A DNA stretch of 64,000 bases from Bradysia coprophila (taxonomy: Eukaryota; Arthropoda; Insecta; Diptera; Sciaridae): NCBI RefSeq assembly GCF_014529535.1, contig NW_023503493.1, positions 7,782,001-7,846,000 of the forward strand. The letters are read 5' to 3'. The notes beneath the pieces were generated by a model. The model made no database searches, had not been told where the DNA came from, and was given only the letters and a program-made list of their open reading frames with translations. The position numbers and the translations under genes were made by a program. Positions 33,617 to 45,803 of this stretch are shown here, one piece after another; the stretch's first letter is position 1; each line of letters starts with the position of its first letter.

Positions 33617-34622
33617 AGCCCCGTACGAAGTACTGGGGGCTTATAAGATTAATATGCCGTTTGTAACACGTCGAATTGGAAGCAGTCAGTAAGGTCAAAG
33701 CATTTGGTTATGTTCATAGATGACGAATCCGCAATAAAAAAAATGTCCGTCCGTCCGTCTGTGACCCCTCTAGCAAATCACAACCTTTTTTCAAAATTCT
33801 TTTTTTCCCCGATTGGTATCGACAAAAGTAAGGTCAAGTTCGAAAATGGGCATGGTAGGGTCGGCTCCTCCAGAGCTAGGGCCCTATAGGTGTTTTTCAG
33901 TCTTTCGACTATATCTACCGAAATACGCACGCAATAGCTGCTTGTGATATATCAAATGAAAGGTATTGACGAGTAGAACAAAGTTGCTGAACATTGTTTT
34001 TGGGTAAGATGCAACGTGGGCTTGTTGGGAGGGCTCAAAGGTCGTTACTCGGCCCTAAGTGTTTTTTGCACATAAATCGAGTAAATCTCATCCGATTTTG
34101 CTAGTTTTTGTTTCACTTGAGAGATAATTGAATGCCGAATAGAAATGATGGCAAAAAAAGTTTCAAATTTGGTCCCTTGCACTAAGGCCGCTACTCGGCC
34201 CTAAGTGTTTTTTGCACATAAATCGAGTAAATCTCATCCGATTTTGCTAGTTTTTGTTTCATTTGAGAGATAATTGAATGCCGAATAGAATGATGGCAAA
34301 AAAAGTTTCAAATTTGGGCCCTTGGACTAAGACCGCTACTCGGCCCTAAGTGTTTTTTGCACATAAATCGAGTAAATCTCATCCGATTTTGCTAGTTTTT
34401 GTTTCATTTGAGAGATAATTGAATGCCGAATAGAATGATGGCAAAAAAAGTTTCAAATTTGGGCCCTTGCACATAAATCGAGTAAATCTCAACCGATTTT
34501 GCTAGTTTTTGTTTCATTTGAGAGGTAATTGAATACCCAATCGAAAGTTGGCTAAAAATTTTGGGTTTCTAAAATAATGTCGTAAATTGTTGGTTTTATT
34601 TGAAAGGTACTTCGTACGGGCT
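33617..34622. mobile_element. Unclassified repeat element with internal 145-bp tandem units
   Basis: Ends AGCCCCGTACGAAGTA and, inverted, TACTTCGTACGGGCT. It contains a GTCC/GTCT run at about 33733-33755 and about 3.5 tandem units of about 145 bp with GGCCCTAAGTGTTTTTTGCA and GAATGCCGAATAGAA. No coding capacity. Confidence 0.75.
34051..34560 (+). repeat. Tandem array, unit about 145 bp
   Basis: Unit starts at GGCCCTAAGTG near 34051, 34198 and 34342, with a shortened last copy. It is homologous to the array at 59395-59860. Confidence 0.88.
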
Positions 34623-35481
34623 TTCGTAATTGCGCTATGCGCAATTTTAAAAATGAACAGTATCAGTAAATTTGACAATGCCCAACTTGACTTGCATTTT
34701 GGTAACAGACGCATTAGAGGGTTGTAGACGTATTAGGGTTCCGGGCTTATCAGGGCTACGGACGTATTATGGTTGCGGACGAAATAGGATTACGGGTTGT
34801 ACGGGGCCAAGTCGCAGCAAACGCTCCGACTGTTCTGATGCCTTGTTTTAAAAACATAATTGAATTTAAGTTCATAAAGAATGAGGAATTAGTTACGACT
34901 TGGTGGCAAAATAGTTGTGGACTAGGATCAATTATACATAATTTCAACTTAAACAACTTTCTGTGGTGATTGCGAAATGAAACTAGGTACTTCGTTAAAA
35001 TTGAAGGGATTTTGTCGAGAATTTTTCTAATTTAGAAAAATAATTTTTTTTTCGTTTATCTTCTTCGTGTTACAAAATATCTATATGATGCAAATTCATT
35101 GTTTAGGACAAACATCTACTGTATAAGTTGAACATACGTGATGGGGGTTAACTTCTGTCCCACTCGTAAGTTATTCGCATTCCACGTACATCACCACAAT
35201 ACGTAACACATGAATATTCAAAAATATTCAAAACAGTGCCCATGTATCATATACGTCAGCGAAGTATATTACACCTCTCCGATAAATTTTACACATGCCC
35301 GAAGTATTGTCTGAATTTTCTTTTTCTGGGTGTAGCTGTATTATATTTTTCTGTATACGCGAGTGTATTGGTGAGCTATGATATCATTCGGTTGGTAGGG
35401 AAAGTAAACGGTCGAGAACGAAAGTAACGGTTGGGAAGGAATGCACTAACACACTATCACTATTACAGAAAAATATCTTTC
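34623..35481. other. Intergenic, no gene seen
   Basis: No gene or clear repeat recognised. Confidence 0.4.
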
Positions 35482-35568
35482 GAAATACCCCAATACACAC
35501 TCGATGTGTGTTTTCGTTTGGGCTTCGCCCGCGCGTGCACACAAATCTTGTGTGTATTGGGGTATGTT
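35482..35568. repeat. Hairpin with GC-rich loop
   Basis: Arms ATACCCCAATACACAC / GTGTGTATTGGGGTAT. The loop contains GGGCTTCGCCCGCGC. Confidence 0.8.
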
Positions 35569-35716
35569 GAAATATACTATTACTATACACGCGAGAGTGC
35601 TGATGCAAACTCTGGACAAAAACTTGAAAAGTCACGTTTCTTTTTCGACTTCGCTGAGTAACAACAAACTTCACACGAAAACTCGACTTTTCAACTTTTT
35701 ATCACTTGTACGAAAA

Positions 35717-36445
35717 TAACTTACTATCGAATCTGCTACTTCATTTGATCTAAGCATTTTCAATAAATTGACAGAAAATCTTTTACTTCATTTGTTTTAA
35801 CAAGCATTTTTCTGTATCGAGATTAAATTAGCTGTAACTAGCCGCTTTCTTTGTATAGTTATTGTTTCTTGGTAACCAGCATGAATTTTTGTATTAAAAA
35901 ATTAAAGCTTCAGTCATTTGTGCAATCACCTCGGTGCGAAAAATCTTTTGCGCCTGGATACAAATATATATATATACTACTTGAAGCTTGGCAAAATTTT
36001 AGTCTTTAATTTAGCAGAATCTATGTGCAAAGACTGTAAACATTTAACTATGTTAACTGACTCTGCAGTGATCTTATGACCTGCCATTATCGTTTCTATG
36101 ATCGCCGACGATGATAAATGTAACCGGGTCCTACTGACGTCATCTTATATAGTAAACTACATGAAAAATTGAATCGATAGTTAAATACAAAAACTGGACC
36201 TGTCGCATTAGCGAACTATAAAAAAAAATGAAATTTTATTCATTTAACTTTGCTTTAAACGGCTTCAAATCGTAAGGATGTTCGAATGAAATTTTATTTT
36301 TCTTATAATTCGCTAATGTGATTTGATATGTCCCGTTAATCTATGTAAAAGTAACTATTCAAATGAAGTGAAAGATTTTATTTCAGTTTACCCGAAATGC
36401 TTATATCGAAACAAGTAATAGAATGAGTAACATGCTTTCCGTCTG
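35717..36445. mobile_element. Dispersed family E copy with a nested foldback
   Basis: The left part has TGCTACTTCATTTGATCTAA and AATCTTTTACTTCATTTG. The right part has the inverse words AATGAAGTGAAAGATTTT and CAAGTAATAGAATGAGTA. Between them lies foldback family B copy 2. Confidence 0.65.
36193..36337. mobile_element. Foldback family B, copy 2
   Basis: Arms with TAGCGAACTATAAAAAAA and, inverted, TTCTTATAATTCGCTA; outer ATGTCCCGTT mirrors AACGGGACAT-type ends of copy 1. Confidence 0.7.
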
Positions 36446-38390
36446 TCGTCAGTGAAATGTTACCGTTAAGTACTTCCACTATGATAATCAAAAAAACTCC
36501 GAAAAGAAACCACGAACATTTTCATAGTTTCCCAATGTTTATATGAAATACAACACACCAGGTACCTGTAAACTACACACAAGCTACGATTTCATTCACA
36601 GTGAGAAGACGATCATTCTTCTCTTCTTTTTTCCGTTTATTTTTTTTTCCCTATATATACTTTCCTAATTGGTCTGATCATATCTGATGTGATGTGTGTG
36701 TTCACATTGATCATATTATTATGAGTTCCATTCCATCAGATAATAAATGTAATGTATATTATGATCCCCGTCTCTATGATTAATTACCTGTGATAAAAGT
36801 GATGTAATTAGTTCAAATAACAGAGTTGTGATGGATTAAATGGTTTATGATTAATGCAAATGATCGTGGTAAAAAATAGAGGATTGCGAAAAAATTGAAT
36901 TCAACAATTCGAATTTCGTTCGAATGAATAATGGGCGAACATGGCACTAATAGATTGCGGTCCTTTATCTATTTGTATAGTAGAGTTTTGCACAAAAGCA
37001 TACGTTTTCAGCGCAGCTAATCGATGGCAACAGCAACGATGCGGATAGTGTTCCTGATTCAGTTAAACGTAATCTAAAACTGGTGAAGTAAAAGAATTCG
37101 TATTGAACATTATGGGTGTTTACTTTAAACGAAGCTTACAAAGTTAATAATTGTATCGCAATAAGCTTATTGGACTATCATTTATAAAAGGCCAAGGTTT
37201 CATTACTTCAACGCTCGTTGTCTATATCATTCTTCAATTGGCTCTCGAATGTCTGAATTGGTTACAATCTCTTCAAATGAACATTGCGACTTATGGCTGT
37301 AGAGTTAATGATTCATTGCTCTTTGTCCTGGCTGAGTCTACAACTTGCGATTTTTTTTTATTTGTTTTAAAAAATCCGGAAATGGCCTGTTGTCAAAATT
37401 TTACTTCGCAGATGTAGCAAGTTACAATGTTACATCGAATTCTAATTACTTAGTAACTTAACAACAGTCTGCCTTCTTTAATTCTAAAATTTTAAACAAA
37501 GAACGCAGCCTGGGGTCAAAAACTGATTTCGGTGAAGTGAACCTAGTATCTAACACTAGGCTGCTGTTGACATGGATTTTTTTAGGGGAGACGGCACGGT
37601 TGTCCCTAAAATGTTTAAAGCAGTCACACAACGCGTTACATACTTATCGGATTGATTTCTGTACAAATTCTTCATTTCAAAATATGTGTACGTGACAAGC
37701 CCACAACCCTATTAGCGTTTTAGGTGTATTTGTCGTCATAATAACGTTTCCTCAACTAAGGTCGGTACAACGTTCTAATTTTTTCAATGTTTATACCACA
37801 ATTGTCAACGTTGCAGCAACCACTGAGCGATTGTCTTATAGATGGCGCTAAATTCGGGGGCTAGTTTCAAATCTTAAAAGGTTGTTTCGATATTTTATAG
37901 GAATTACAACAAAGATTTCCATACACAGACTAATGTAATATATATGTTCACAAACCACACATACACTACACTACACACACATTCAATCTAGCACTCTACA
38001 CAACATAAAGGCATTCGAAGTAAATATCATGTGTTCATTCCCGTGTTCAGTTCAAATCCGCGGCTGAGCAAGATGATTTTTCCTACATTCGCTTTCTATG
38101 TAACACTTACTCATAGATATTCTAATAGTCCTTTGCCAATAAATGAACTCCGCTCAGAACTCCTAAAATCTAGTGTCTTCTGCATACGTGTTGCCAGAGA
38201 TCAACATAAAACAATCAGTCTAGGTTTTAGTATGAGGCTTTGCAAATTACTCAATCTTTGTACTTCATATAATAAGTACGGTCAAGAGAAGACGGTTCGA
38301 AAATACAGACAATTTCTTCATTGAAAACTCAAACAATCTGTATTTCACACCAGCATTTAATTTACGTTTTAAATATGGTTTTTACAAATT
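36446..38390. other. Intergenic, no gene seen
   Basis: Only short frames without recognisable domains. Dinucleotide-rich CACACA tracts near 37955-37985. Confidence 0.4.
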
Positions 38391-38396
38391 TTTATT
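38391..38396 (-). terminator. Poly(A) signal overlapping the stop of the DUF4806-like gene
   Basis: Minus strand AATAAA; the TAA stop codon (38392-38394) lies inside it. Confidence 0.5.
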
Positions 38397-38622
38397 GGAG
38401 ATATCGTCTTTCCACACGCGAGCAGGCATACTTAAGATGATCCTGAACATATGATTGATAATTCGCGTCAGTCAGTGTAGCATAGTGCACGCGTACGCAC
38501 TCCTTTATTAAAGCATGCACTTTGTAGTCCTTGAACGGGTCTTTAGTTGATGTTCCGAACCAAGTATAATCCATTAACAAATCGTCGGAAAACAAAGCCG
38601 CCAATAGTACATTGAATGACAA

Positions 38623-38735
38623 GGGGCGAAAGTAAAAAAATTCAACCGTGTGCGAGAGTTGATGCCCGCGCCGAAGGCAAGGGCCTCAATCGCACAGGTT
38701 GAATTTTTTTATTTTTCCCCCGAGTCGTTCATACT
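38623..38735. mobile_element. Hairpin abutting the DUF4806-like exon
   Basis: Arms GGGGCGAAAGTAAAAAAATT and, inverted, AATTTTTTTATTTTTCCCCC, with TGTGCGA / TCGCACA inside and a loop holding CCCGCGCCGAAGGCAAGGG. Confidence 0.8.
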
Positions 38736-38739
38736 TTTT

Positions 38740-39184
38740 TTTTTGATACCAACATCGAAAGTTGATACGTATCGCAAACAGCAGAACAAAATGTTGAAAT
38801 ATGAAGGCATTTAGCCAGAAAATGCGGGGGTCCAGGGGGCGGCAGCCCCCTGGTATATGAAAAATTTAATTATTTAGCCATCACAACAATAACACACACA
38901 AAAATTAACAAATAACTAACAAATCATTAACAACAAAAATTATCAACTTCGTATGTTAATTTCAATAAGAGCACTGGCGCACGCTTTATTTCAATTTTGA
39001 TCGCAGTACACTTATTGACAAGAGTCGACTATTACATTATGTAGTCGACTTTCGCATTATGTATATTGACTTTCGCTTTATGTATTCTTTCTTTCTCCCC
39101 GCTCAAACACATAACTTGCATTTTTTTACTTTCGCCCCGGATTTCGAGGGCGAAAGTATCAACTTTCGATGTTGGTATCAAAAA
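38740..39184. mobile_element. MITE with about 28-bp perfect ends, 445 bp
   Basis: TTTGATACCAACATCGAAAG at the left and its inverse at the right, extending to GTTGATAC. The interior has a GC palindrome CCAGGGGGCGGCAGCCCCCT at about 38831. Confidence 0.88.
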
Positions 39185-39185
39185 T

Positions 39186-39400
39186 AGTCATTTGTGTACC
39201 TGTTTTGGACGATTGATTTTAGGCAATTTCGCGGATTGTAGGCCGAACGAAGTGAGGCTTACAAGCGAAAGTGCCTTAAATCAACCGTCCCAAACAGGTG
39301 CACATGTGAGTTTTCATGCAGAGGGCCGGAAACCCGAGAAAATTCGAAAAATTGCCCTCATTTTCGGCCCCGAAGCATGAAAAAATTCTTTTGGTGCATT
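39186..39400. mobile_element. Foldback family C, copy 2
   Basis: TTAGGCAATTTCGCGGATTG and the inverse AAGCGAAAGTGCCTTAAAT flank a short loop; outer ACCTGTTTTGG / CCAAACAGGTG. Shares blocks with 19210-19425 in reverse order. Confidence 0.65.
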
Positions 39401-39882
39401 TTTCTTCATCAGCTCCACCAATCAACTTGAGTTCATCGAACTGTGAAGATAAAACTATGTGAGTTACGACGTTCTAGACGAAACGTTTTGACGACCAAAA
39501 TTATGTCCATCATAATGTATGAAATATAAACGCGCCCAATCTTTTGAATTGATTTTGAAAAGAACAAAAATCATGTACGTCACATCGCTAGAGCCTCTAT
39601 TATACATGACGTTTCTTATTCTCTCAATTCTCTCAATCCAAAACAGACTCATTGTGTATTAAAACGGTAAACATCAATCAAATGCCGAAAACTAAAATAT
39701 TATGTTCAATCTGGGTTCGAATCCTGGTCAAGTTTGTTTTTTTATTTAATTTTAATACCTTTTTTATTACTGGTGATTATTGAAAACCCTAAATACCCGA
39801 CCTAAATACCCAAAAAATGTGTTATGTGAGTGTGATAACAACCAACCGTATTAGAAGAACATTTATCATAAACTCAAATGGG

Positions 39883-39959
39883 AACTGGTGGTTCAGTGGT
39901 AGAGTTGTGGACTACAAACCCATGGGTCGGGAGTTCGATCCCAGGGCCGGCCACCAGTT
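39883..39959 (+). ncRNA. tRNA-like SINE head
   Basis: 77 nt whose ends AACTGGTGG / CCACCAGTT pair perfectly. The polymerase III A box (TGGTTCAGTGGTAGAG) and B box (GTTCGATCC) are both present, and the anticodon-loop-like CTACAAA would read ACA. The T stem and anticodon stem have mismatches and extra bases precede the 3' stem, so this is more likely the head of a tRNA-derived SINE than a working tRNA. It lies in the intron of the DUF4806-like gene on the opposite strand. Confidence 0.6.
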
Positions 39960-40750
39960 TTCCTAATCCTACCCAGATTAGAAGCAAAATTGGGGTACTT
40001 GATTAGATCAAGGAAAATTCCTCAAAACAGTAATGTCGTAAGTGTGATTCATGTGATTAACATCGATGTTAATCATATGAGCATTAGGTCCACAAAAATT
40101 AAGACAGCAAACATCGAGGAATTTTTTACAAGGATTACCAATGCATCTTTCAAATCGATCTTATTTTTGTAAGCTTTCAGGAATTCTCCAAAGTGCGGTT
40201 TATTCTTCACTGGAAGTTCATCTACCAACTTTTGAACATCTGCGGGAATATCTTTTTTTCTTGTTGGTTGAGGTATGGCTTGATTTATGGAACCGTCGAT
40301 TTTTACATGTAGTGCTGCGACTAACTTCAATAAATTTTCATTGTGTGCTTTCAAACCGCCCTGATTTGCCTCTATACGGTTTAATTGAGTTTCAGCAAGC
40401 TCTAGCCTTTTCTCAACATCAGATAATTTCCTTTCGTAATCGGTCCATACATTTTGATCTGTGTTAATGCAAACTTTAAATGGTGAAAAAGGTCAAAATA
40501 TTAATTGTACTTAAGGGAGGTTGTAAATTCTGCCTTAATTCACTAAGATCAATAGCTATAAACGGGAAGTTTCTGTAAAGACCTTTAAAAAAACTTGGTT
40601 TTGTCTGAATAAGTTACCTATAGTGGAACCAACTGCGGGTGGATACAATTCAGAAAGATCTGCGTCGGTTAATGTAGGCAAGTCGTTTAAGTAATCAATT
40701 GGTAAATTCATAATATTCAGAGCAGCAGATAGAGGAATATCTATTCTCAT

Positions 40751-42071
40751 CAATGTTTATTAGCGATCATTTCAACAAAACTTGAGAGACAAATGATATT
40801 ACCATTTGTATGATATTCCTGGGAATCGCAGCCATTATTCACGATGTCGACTGACAAAATCTTCGCCTTCTTGCTTGAGTCGTTCATCGATTTAACATTT
40901 GTACCTATTTTCGTATATCTTATCATTATAACATAGGGCGAAAAATGCTAATAGGGAATGATGAACCTATTATAATATCAACACCAATTCAATGTAGCTA
41001 TTTATACTACAGGCAACAATAATCGCTAAATTCGTCAATTATCACCATCACTGACGACGCAGCTTAATTAATTAACAAATCTCTTAATTCCATACATTAA
41101 AACATCGTTCAGACGGCAATGGTAAACATAATATCTTCACATTAAAACACAACATCGGTTGTGACCTCAGGACATCCATAAAGAACATGAATTCAATCAA
41201 ATGCAAAGAAAAAAAAATCTTTTTAATAAAACAATTTCAGGGCCAAACACTTTTAATAATATATTGGTATGATGCATAGGAGATATAACATGCAGCAGCG
41301 AGAGAGGTGCAACATAAAATAAAATTTGAAAAATGAATAATAAAAAAAAAACGATCCAAAGTTAGAACTGGTAATGCATTTCTTGAATGATTTCATCAAA
41401 ACCGGAGAGCTAATGCTGCGCACCACACACAAAATATAAAAAAAATAAAGTCGAATAATGCTATGAGAAATGCGAAATAGCTTCTTTAACGCTTGCAGTC
41501 ATTGTGAACATGTAATATAAAATCGAATGTGTGTTTTATTTGAAGGTCTACAGACATTTTATAGAATATATTCAACGAATGCATCGGGTCCCGATTTATA
41601 TCTGTATATATTGGCATACGGTGTATATGATATGCCTATCCATTCATTCGACACAAACTTTACATAAAATGTGTAACACAAAAGTTGCATTGTAATTATG
41701 AAATGAATCGACTAAATTGGGTGATATATAAAATTGTGTATATGCCGCAGGTGACAACGTTGAATGAAGATAGTAAATTGGTGGTCAATTAAATTCATTG
41801 CGATTTAAACCGATAGTGAATTAAGTGATAGCCGCCTAATCAATGAAATTTATTAGATGTTGCGGCGTGTGTGTACTTAGCACATGGAAACGTGGTACGT
41901 AATTTTTATTAGCTGAGAAATTGTTTAGATAACACATCGTAACAATCGGCACGTAGCACGGATGAGACTTAAATTGGAAGAAATTTTCTTGTTCAGACAG
42001 TCTTAGGTATACAGTTAAGTGGACTACGCTTAGTTCAACACATATATTCGAAAGATATCGTAGATGAATTA
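40751..42071. other. Intergenic, no gene seen
   Basis: AT-rich, only short chance frames. No promoter for the minus-strand gene could be fixed. Confidence 0.4.
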
Positions 42072-42230
42072 CAGTCGGAGAAAAATAGATTTCGGGATAT
42101 TAAGAGACATCATCGTTTTCACCGTTTTTATGTATTCTCTCATTTCGCATTTTATTTCAATTGGCAATTGAGAGAATTAGAGAAATGATCATATCTCTAA
42201 AAAAACCCGAAATCTATATTTCTCCGACTG
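42072..42230. mobile_element. Mariner-like MITE, copy 2
   Basis: 159 bp, ends CAGTCGGAGAAAAATAGATT / (inverted) AATCTATATTTCTCCGACTG, flanked by TA. Same family as the OR1 intron 3 insertion, in opposite orientation. Confidence 0.88.
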
Positions 42231-42454
42231 TATCTCTTATGATAGACGGACGCTTGAAACTATTCCTTTGGCTGTAAAGTCAAGGGAAAATCTTCTTAAA
42301 ATTCACTATAATCGGTTTTGTTAAATGTATGAAGTTTTCTCTGCAGACTTTTTAAGTCATTGCAGCACCATTCTCCATTTAGAGAATGGGGTTTTGAAGC
42401 TAAAATAACTCACCCATAAGTAGGAAGGTAGTGAGTGCATATGTAATATTTTAC

Positions 42455-42650
42455 GGACAGTTCTTCATCTGTTATCGATGTAGACGACAAAAATAAACGA
42501 CAAGCTCTTTTTCACTTTATAGAAGGGCCTTTATAGAAGAATGCTTGCTATAGTAACAAAATGAAGTAAAAGATTTTGTATTGAACTTAATGTGATATGT
42601 TAAACGATTGAAGTAATAGACCTGATGCCGTTTGCCGTATGTGAAAGGTA
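42455..42650. mobile_element. Dispersed family E, partial copy
   Basis: Contains AAATGAAGTAAAAGATTTTG and GAAGTAATAGACCTGATGCC. Its left part resembles the interior of the copy at 28742. Confidence 0.6.
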
Positions 42651-43360
42651 CATCCATCTCTTTAGTTCAGCAAATGTCTTTCAACGACAAGAAAGCAATT
42701 ATCAAATTATTAATGACAACAAGCTCATTTCGTTGCAACATCTCTGTATTTACCGAATGTTTCTCTTCTAATTTTCTAATGCAATGAACATATATCGATC
42801 CGAATCGATTTATTCTACCATAAACTGTGCACGTACTCTAAACATTACAATTCATTGCAAAATTTTACATTTTACATCATCCAGCCAGGCACAGCAAATT
42901 GAAAATTTGACTAACATGTTCTTCCTCATTCACGTCGACAAAAACATTAATTTTTAATGGTCTAAATATTCGACCGAACCATAATTCGTACACTAGTCAC
43001 GTATCTGTACCAACACAATACGGCTATGTGTAATTCACTCTAATTAACCAATAAACGCAACAATAATCATTTGCAGGTGTGCACAATTGGATAAAAATCG
43101 ATAATTTGTTTGTGATTGAATTGCAATCGATGCATCTGGATTATTGATTTCCTGTCCGTTTTCTCACACTCATAGCGAAGAACTTTACAGTTTTCACAAT
43201 TATTCGATTATCCTATAGCGAAACGGTTAAACTGGAAACATTAAGAACATTACATATCTTAGCATTTAAACCAAACTTTATTCTTATTCTCTACCATTTT
43301 AAAAAGGCTGCATCGGGGCATTGAACGCCGGTACATGACTAAAGGAAGTAATGCCACCTG

Positions 43361-43975
43361 GCGATAAAACAGACTAAAATCTGATACGAAAAATTATTCT
43401 GTTGATTTCTGCTACATTTCAATGTTTGAGCGACAAGATTTCAACGAATCTATATTGTAAAATGTTAATGTACAGAATTTACAATATATGCAGATTGCAG
43501 AGGTCTAACGTCTATAATGGACAGATGTTCAATCAAGGCCAATGGTGTTTAACCAAAAAACGAAAAATGTCGTAGACGTAATTAAAACAATCGGAAAAAA
43601 TCGATTAGTGTATTGCAAATGAAGCTAGAAAGGACTTGCCTCTATTTATGTTGCAAATTTTTTGTGCAACATTTCACATTCTAGATTCACGTTTCTAACA
43701 AATTGCTCCGCTGAAATCTAGTCTTTCTTTGTTGCCGAAATTTAGCTTACTTTCTATAATCACGCTTTTCGACATGTTTTAAGCTCTATTACATATAACA
43801 TTTTTAGATACTCGAGAACGTACTCAATAAGTTTTTATCGGTCTAATATAATAATGCATTGTTATACAACTTGTACATTTGAATCTATGAAGGCGATAAA
43901 ACAGTTAGACTTAATGTATATATCTCAAAACCTCACACGTTGTAGAAAATCCAAATCGTTGAAAAAATGAAGTAG
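43361..43975 (+). repeat. Non-coding block, copy 1
   Basis: About 600 bp beginning GCGATAAAACAGACTAAAAT and including TTGAGCGACAAGATTT and TCTAGTCTTTCTTTGTTGCC; repeated at 44472-45085. Confidence 0.88.
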
Positions 43976-44471
43976 TGTAGATAAGCTCTCGATCTGCAAA
44001 TTTAAACCAGCGCCAAATTTACCTTTATTCGAATGCATTTAATAGTGTGCTACGGAAGCTGATGCTGAAAAAAGTAAAAGAAAAATTCCCAAGAATCTAT
44101 CCATATGTATATCAATGTTACGCAAATTATTCGAGCTAAATGACCAATTATCGAAATTTTCAGTTAATAAATGTAACGTCCTGTGAATGACGTGTTTAAA
44201 TCTAGCCCATTTTGATTCTAAAAGTGACGCTCAAATTGTGAATATTATGACATTACAGGAGATAAATTTGTTTTGCCTTGCAGAAGTAACTTAAATGTGA
44301 AAAATCATTGTCGAAATCGAGTAAAATGTGAAACCAAATTCGTGATAATTAAGGTCCAAGTTAAGTATTCGTGACGTGAGTTTATGTGTTCATGCCTTTA
44401 GTGTGTCTAAACTGAACGCTCGGAGCCTCTTAAGGATAACCACAATGATATTAAGAATAATCTCGATAAAA

Positions 44472-45085
44472 CGATGGCGATAAAACAAACTAAAATCTGA
44501 TACGAAAAATTATTCTCTTGATTTCAGCTACATTTCAATGTTTGAGCGACAAGATTTAAACGGAGGAAATATTTAAGAATGTGAATCTATATTGTAAAAT
44601 GTTATTGCACAGAATTTACAATATATGTAGAGGTAACGTCTATAAAGGACAGATGTTCAATAAAGGTCAATGGTTAAACAACTAAAAAACAAAAAATGTC
44701 GTTGACACAAGTCAACGACTAAACAATCGGAAAATATTATCAAAATGACATTGTAAATGAAGCTAGAAAGAACTTGCCTCTATTTATGTTGCACATTTTT
44801 TGTGCAACATTTCAAATTCTAGATTCCCATTCCCAACAAATTGCTCTGCTGAAATCTAGTCTTTCTTTGTTGCCGAAATTTAACTTACTTCTTATTATCA
44901 CGCTTTTCGACATGTTTTAAGCTCTATTACATATAACATTTTTCGATACTCGGTAACGTAGTTTTTATTAGTTTTTATCGATCTAATATCGCATAGTTAT
45001 AAAACTTGTATACATTTGAATGCTGTGAAGGCGATAAAACAGTTAGACCTAATGTTATATCTCAAAACCTTACACGCTGTAGAAA
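44472..45085 (+). repeat. Non-coding block, copy 2
   Basis: Same order of words as copy 1 with scattered changes. About 500 bp of unrelated spacer separates the two. Confidence 0.88.
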
Positions 45086-45320
45086 TGGTGTTGGGGAATT
45101 TTTTGTGCAATATTTCACATTCTAGATTCACATTTCCAACAAATTGCTCTGATGAAATCTAGTCGTTCTTTGTTGCCGAAATTTTACTTGATTAAATTTT
45201 TTACATTAAACCGCGTACCTCCAGTATGCGTTACAATCCTAAGGCACTACAAAATGTTTTGAGCTTTATTACAAATAACATTTTTCCATACTCGGAAACG
45301 CATCCATCGGTAGTTTATTA

Positions 45321-45800
45321 GTTTTTTCGCAATTCCGGTCCATAATCATCACCTTTCCATGCATCCATTTAATGTCGTTTTGAAGGTATTTATTTCACAG
45401 TGCGTTTTTGATTATTTTTACGCACTTGGGCTTTTTCACATTTTTTTCGCACGCTACATAGCTCAGTACCTTTAAGAAAGACTAAATTTTATAAATAAAA
45501 ACTTTGCACAGACCAGGATTTGAACATCCAACACCAAAATTCTTCCAAACACCAAGCAACGACCATAGCCATTCGGCTACAGAGTCACACAATTATACAG
45601 AACGTATTGTTGAAGCGTACATACTAAGCATAGACTACTTGATTTTATTTAGCGCGTCTCTATACATCTCATTGCAATGTGTATATAGAACAGGTTGCTT
45701 GATCGTTCAAATGAATTCATGTTTGCATGTGATTGTTTGGTAGAAATTTTGGTAATATTTTGCATTGGAAAGGTGATTATGGCCCGAAATTGCGAAAAAC
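45321..45800. mobile_element. Inverted-repeat element nested in block copy 3
   Basis: About 40-bp ends: TTTTTTCGCAATTCCGG...CATAATCATCACC on the left and the inverse GGTGATTATGGCCCGAAATT on the right. It carries a tRNA-like sequence inside. Confidence 0.75.
45511..45592 (-). ncRNA. tRNA-derived (SINE-like) sequence
   Basis: On the minus strand TAGCCGAATGGCTATGG (A box, Leu/Ser type) and, about 50 nt later, GATGTTCAAATCCTGGTC (B box and T arm). Spacing fits a class II tRNA-like head. Pairing of the acceptor ends is poor. Confidence 0.5.
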
Positions 45801-45803
45801 GTT

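Larger units (their letters stand above)
38392..40750 (-). pseudogene. DUF4806-like gene, probably broken at its last intron
   Basis: Minus-strand exons: 40618-40750 (starts MRIDIPLSAALNIM, in-frame stop just upstream), 40139-40458 (phase 1 entry, phase 0 exit, GT-AG borders) and a terminal coding block 38392-38622. The middle exon encodes a coiled-coil-like stretch (YERKLSDVEKRLELAETQLN) and the N half of the domain (DIPADVQKLVDEL...FLKAYKNKIDLKDAL). The last block encodes the C half (ALFSDDLLMDYTWFG, DPFKDYKVHALIKECVR, QDHLKYACSR) typical of the DUF4806 domain of insect proteins of unknown function. No acceptor AG in the right phase was found before the last block: a hairpin element begins exactly where the acceptor should be. 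The 1.5 kb intron is filled with repeats. It is most likely inactivated, or possibly mis-assembled. The start codon is tentative. Confidence 0.6.

Noticed and set aside
37151..37417. 88-codon plus-strand frame with hydrophobic segments
   Set aside because: No recognisable family, no splice partners, and AT-rich DNA readily gives hydrophobic chance frames.
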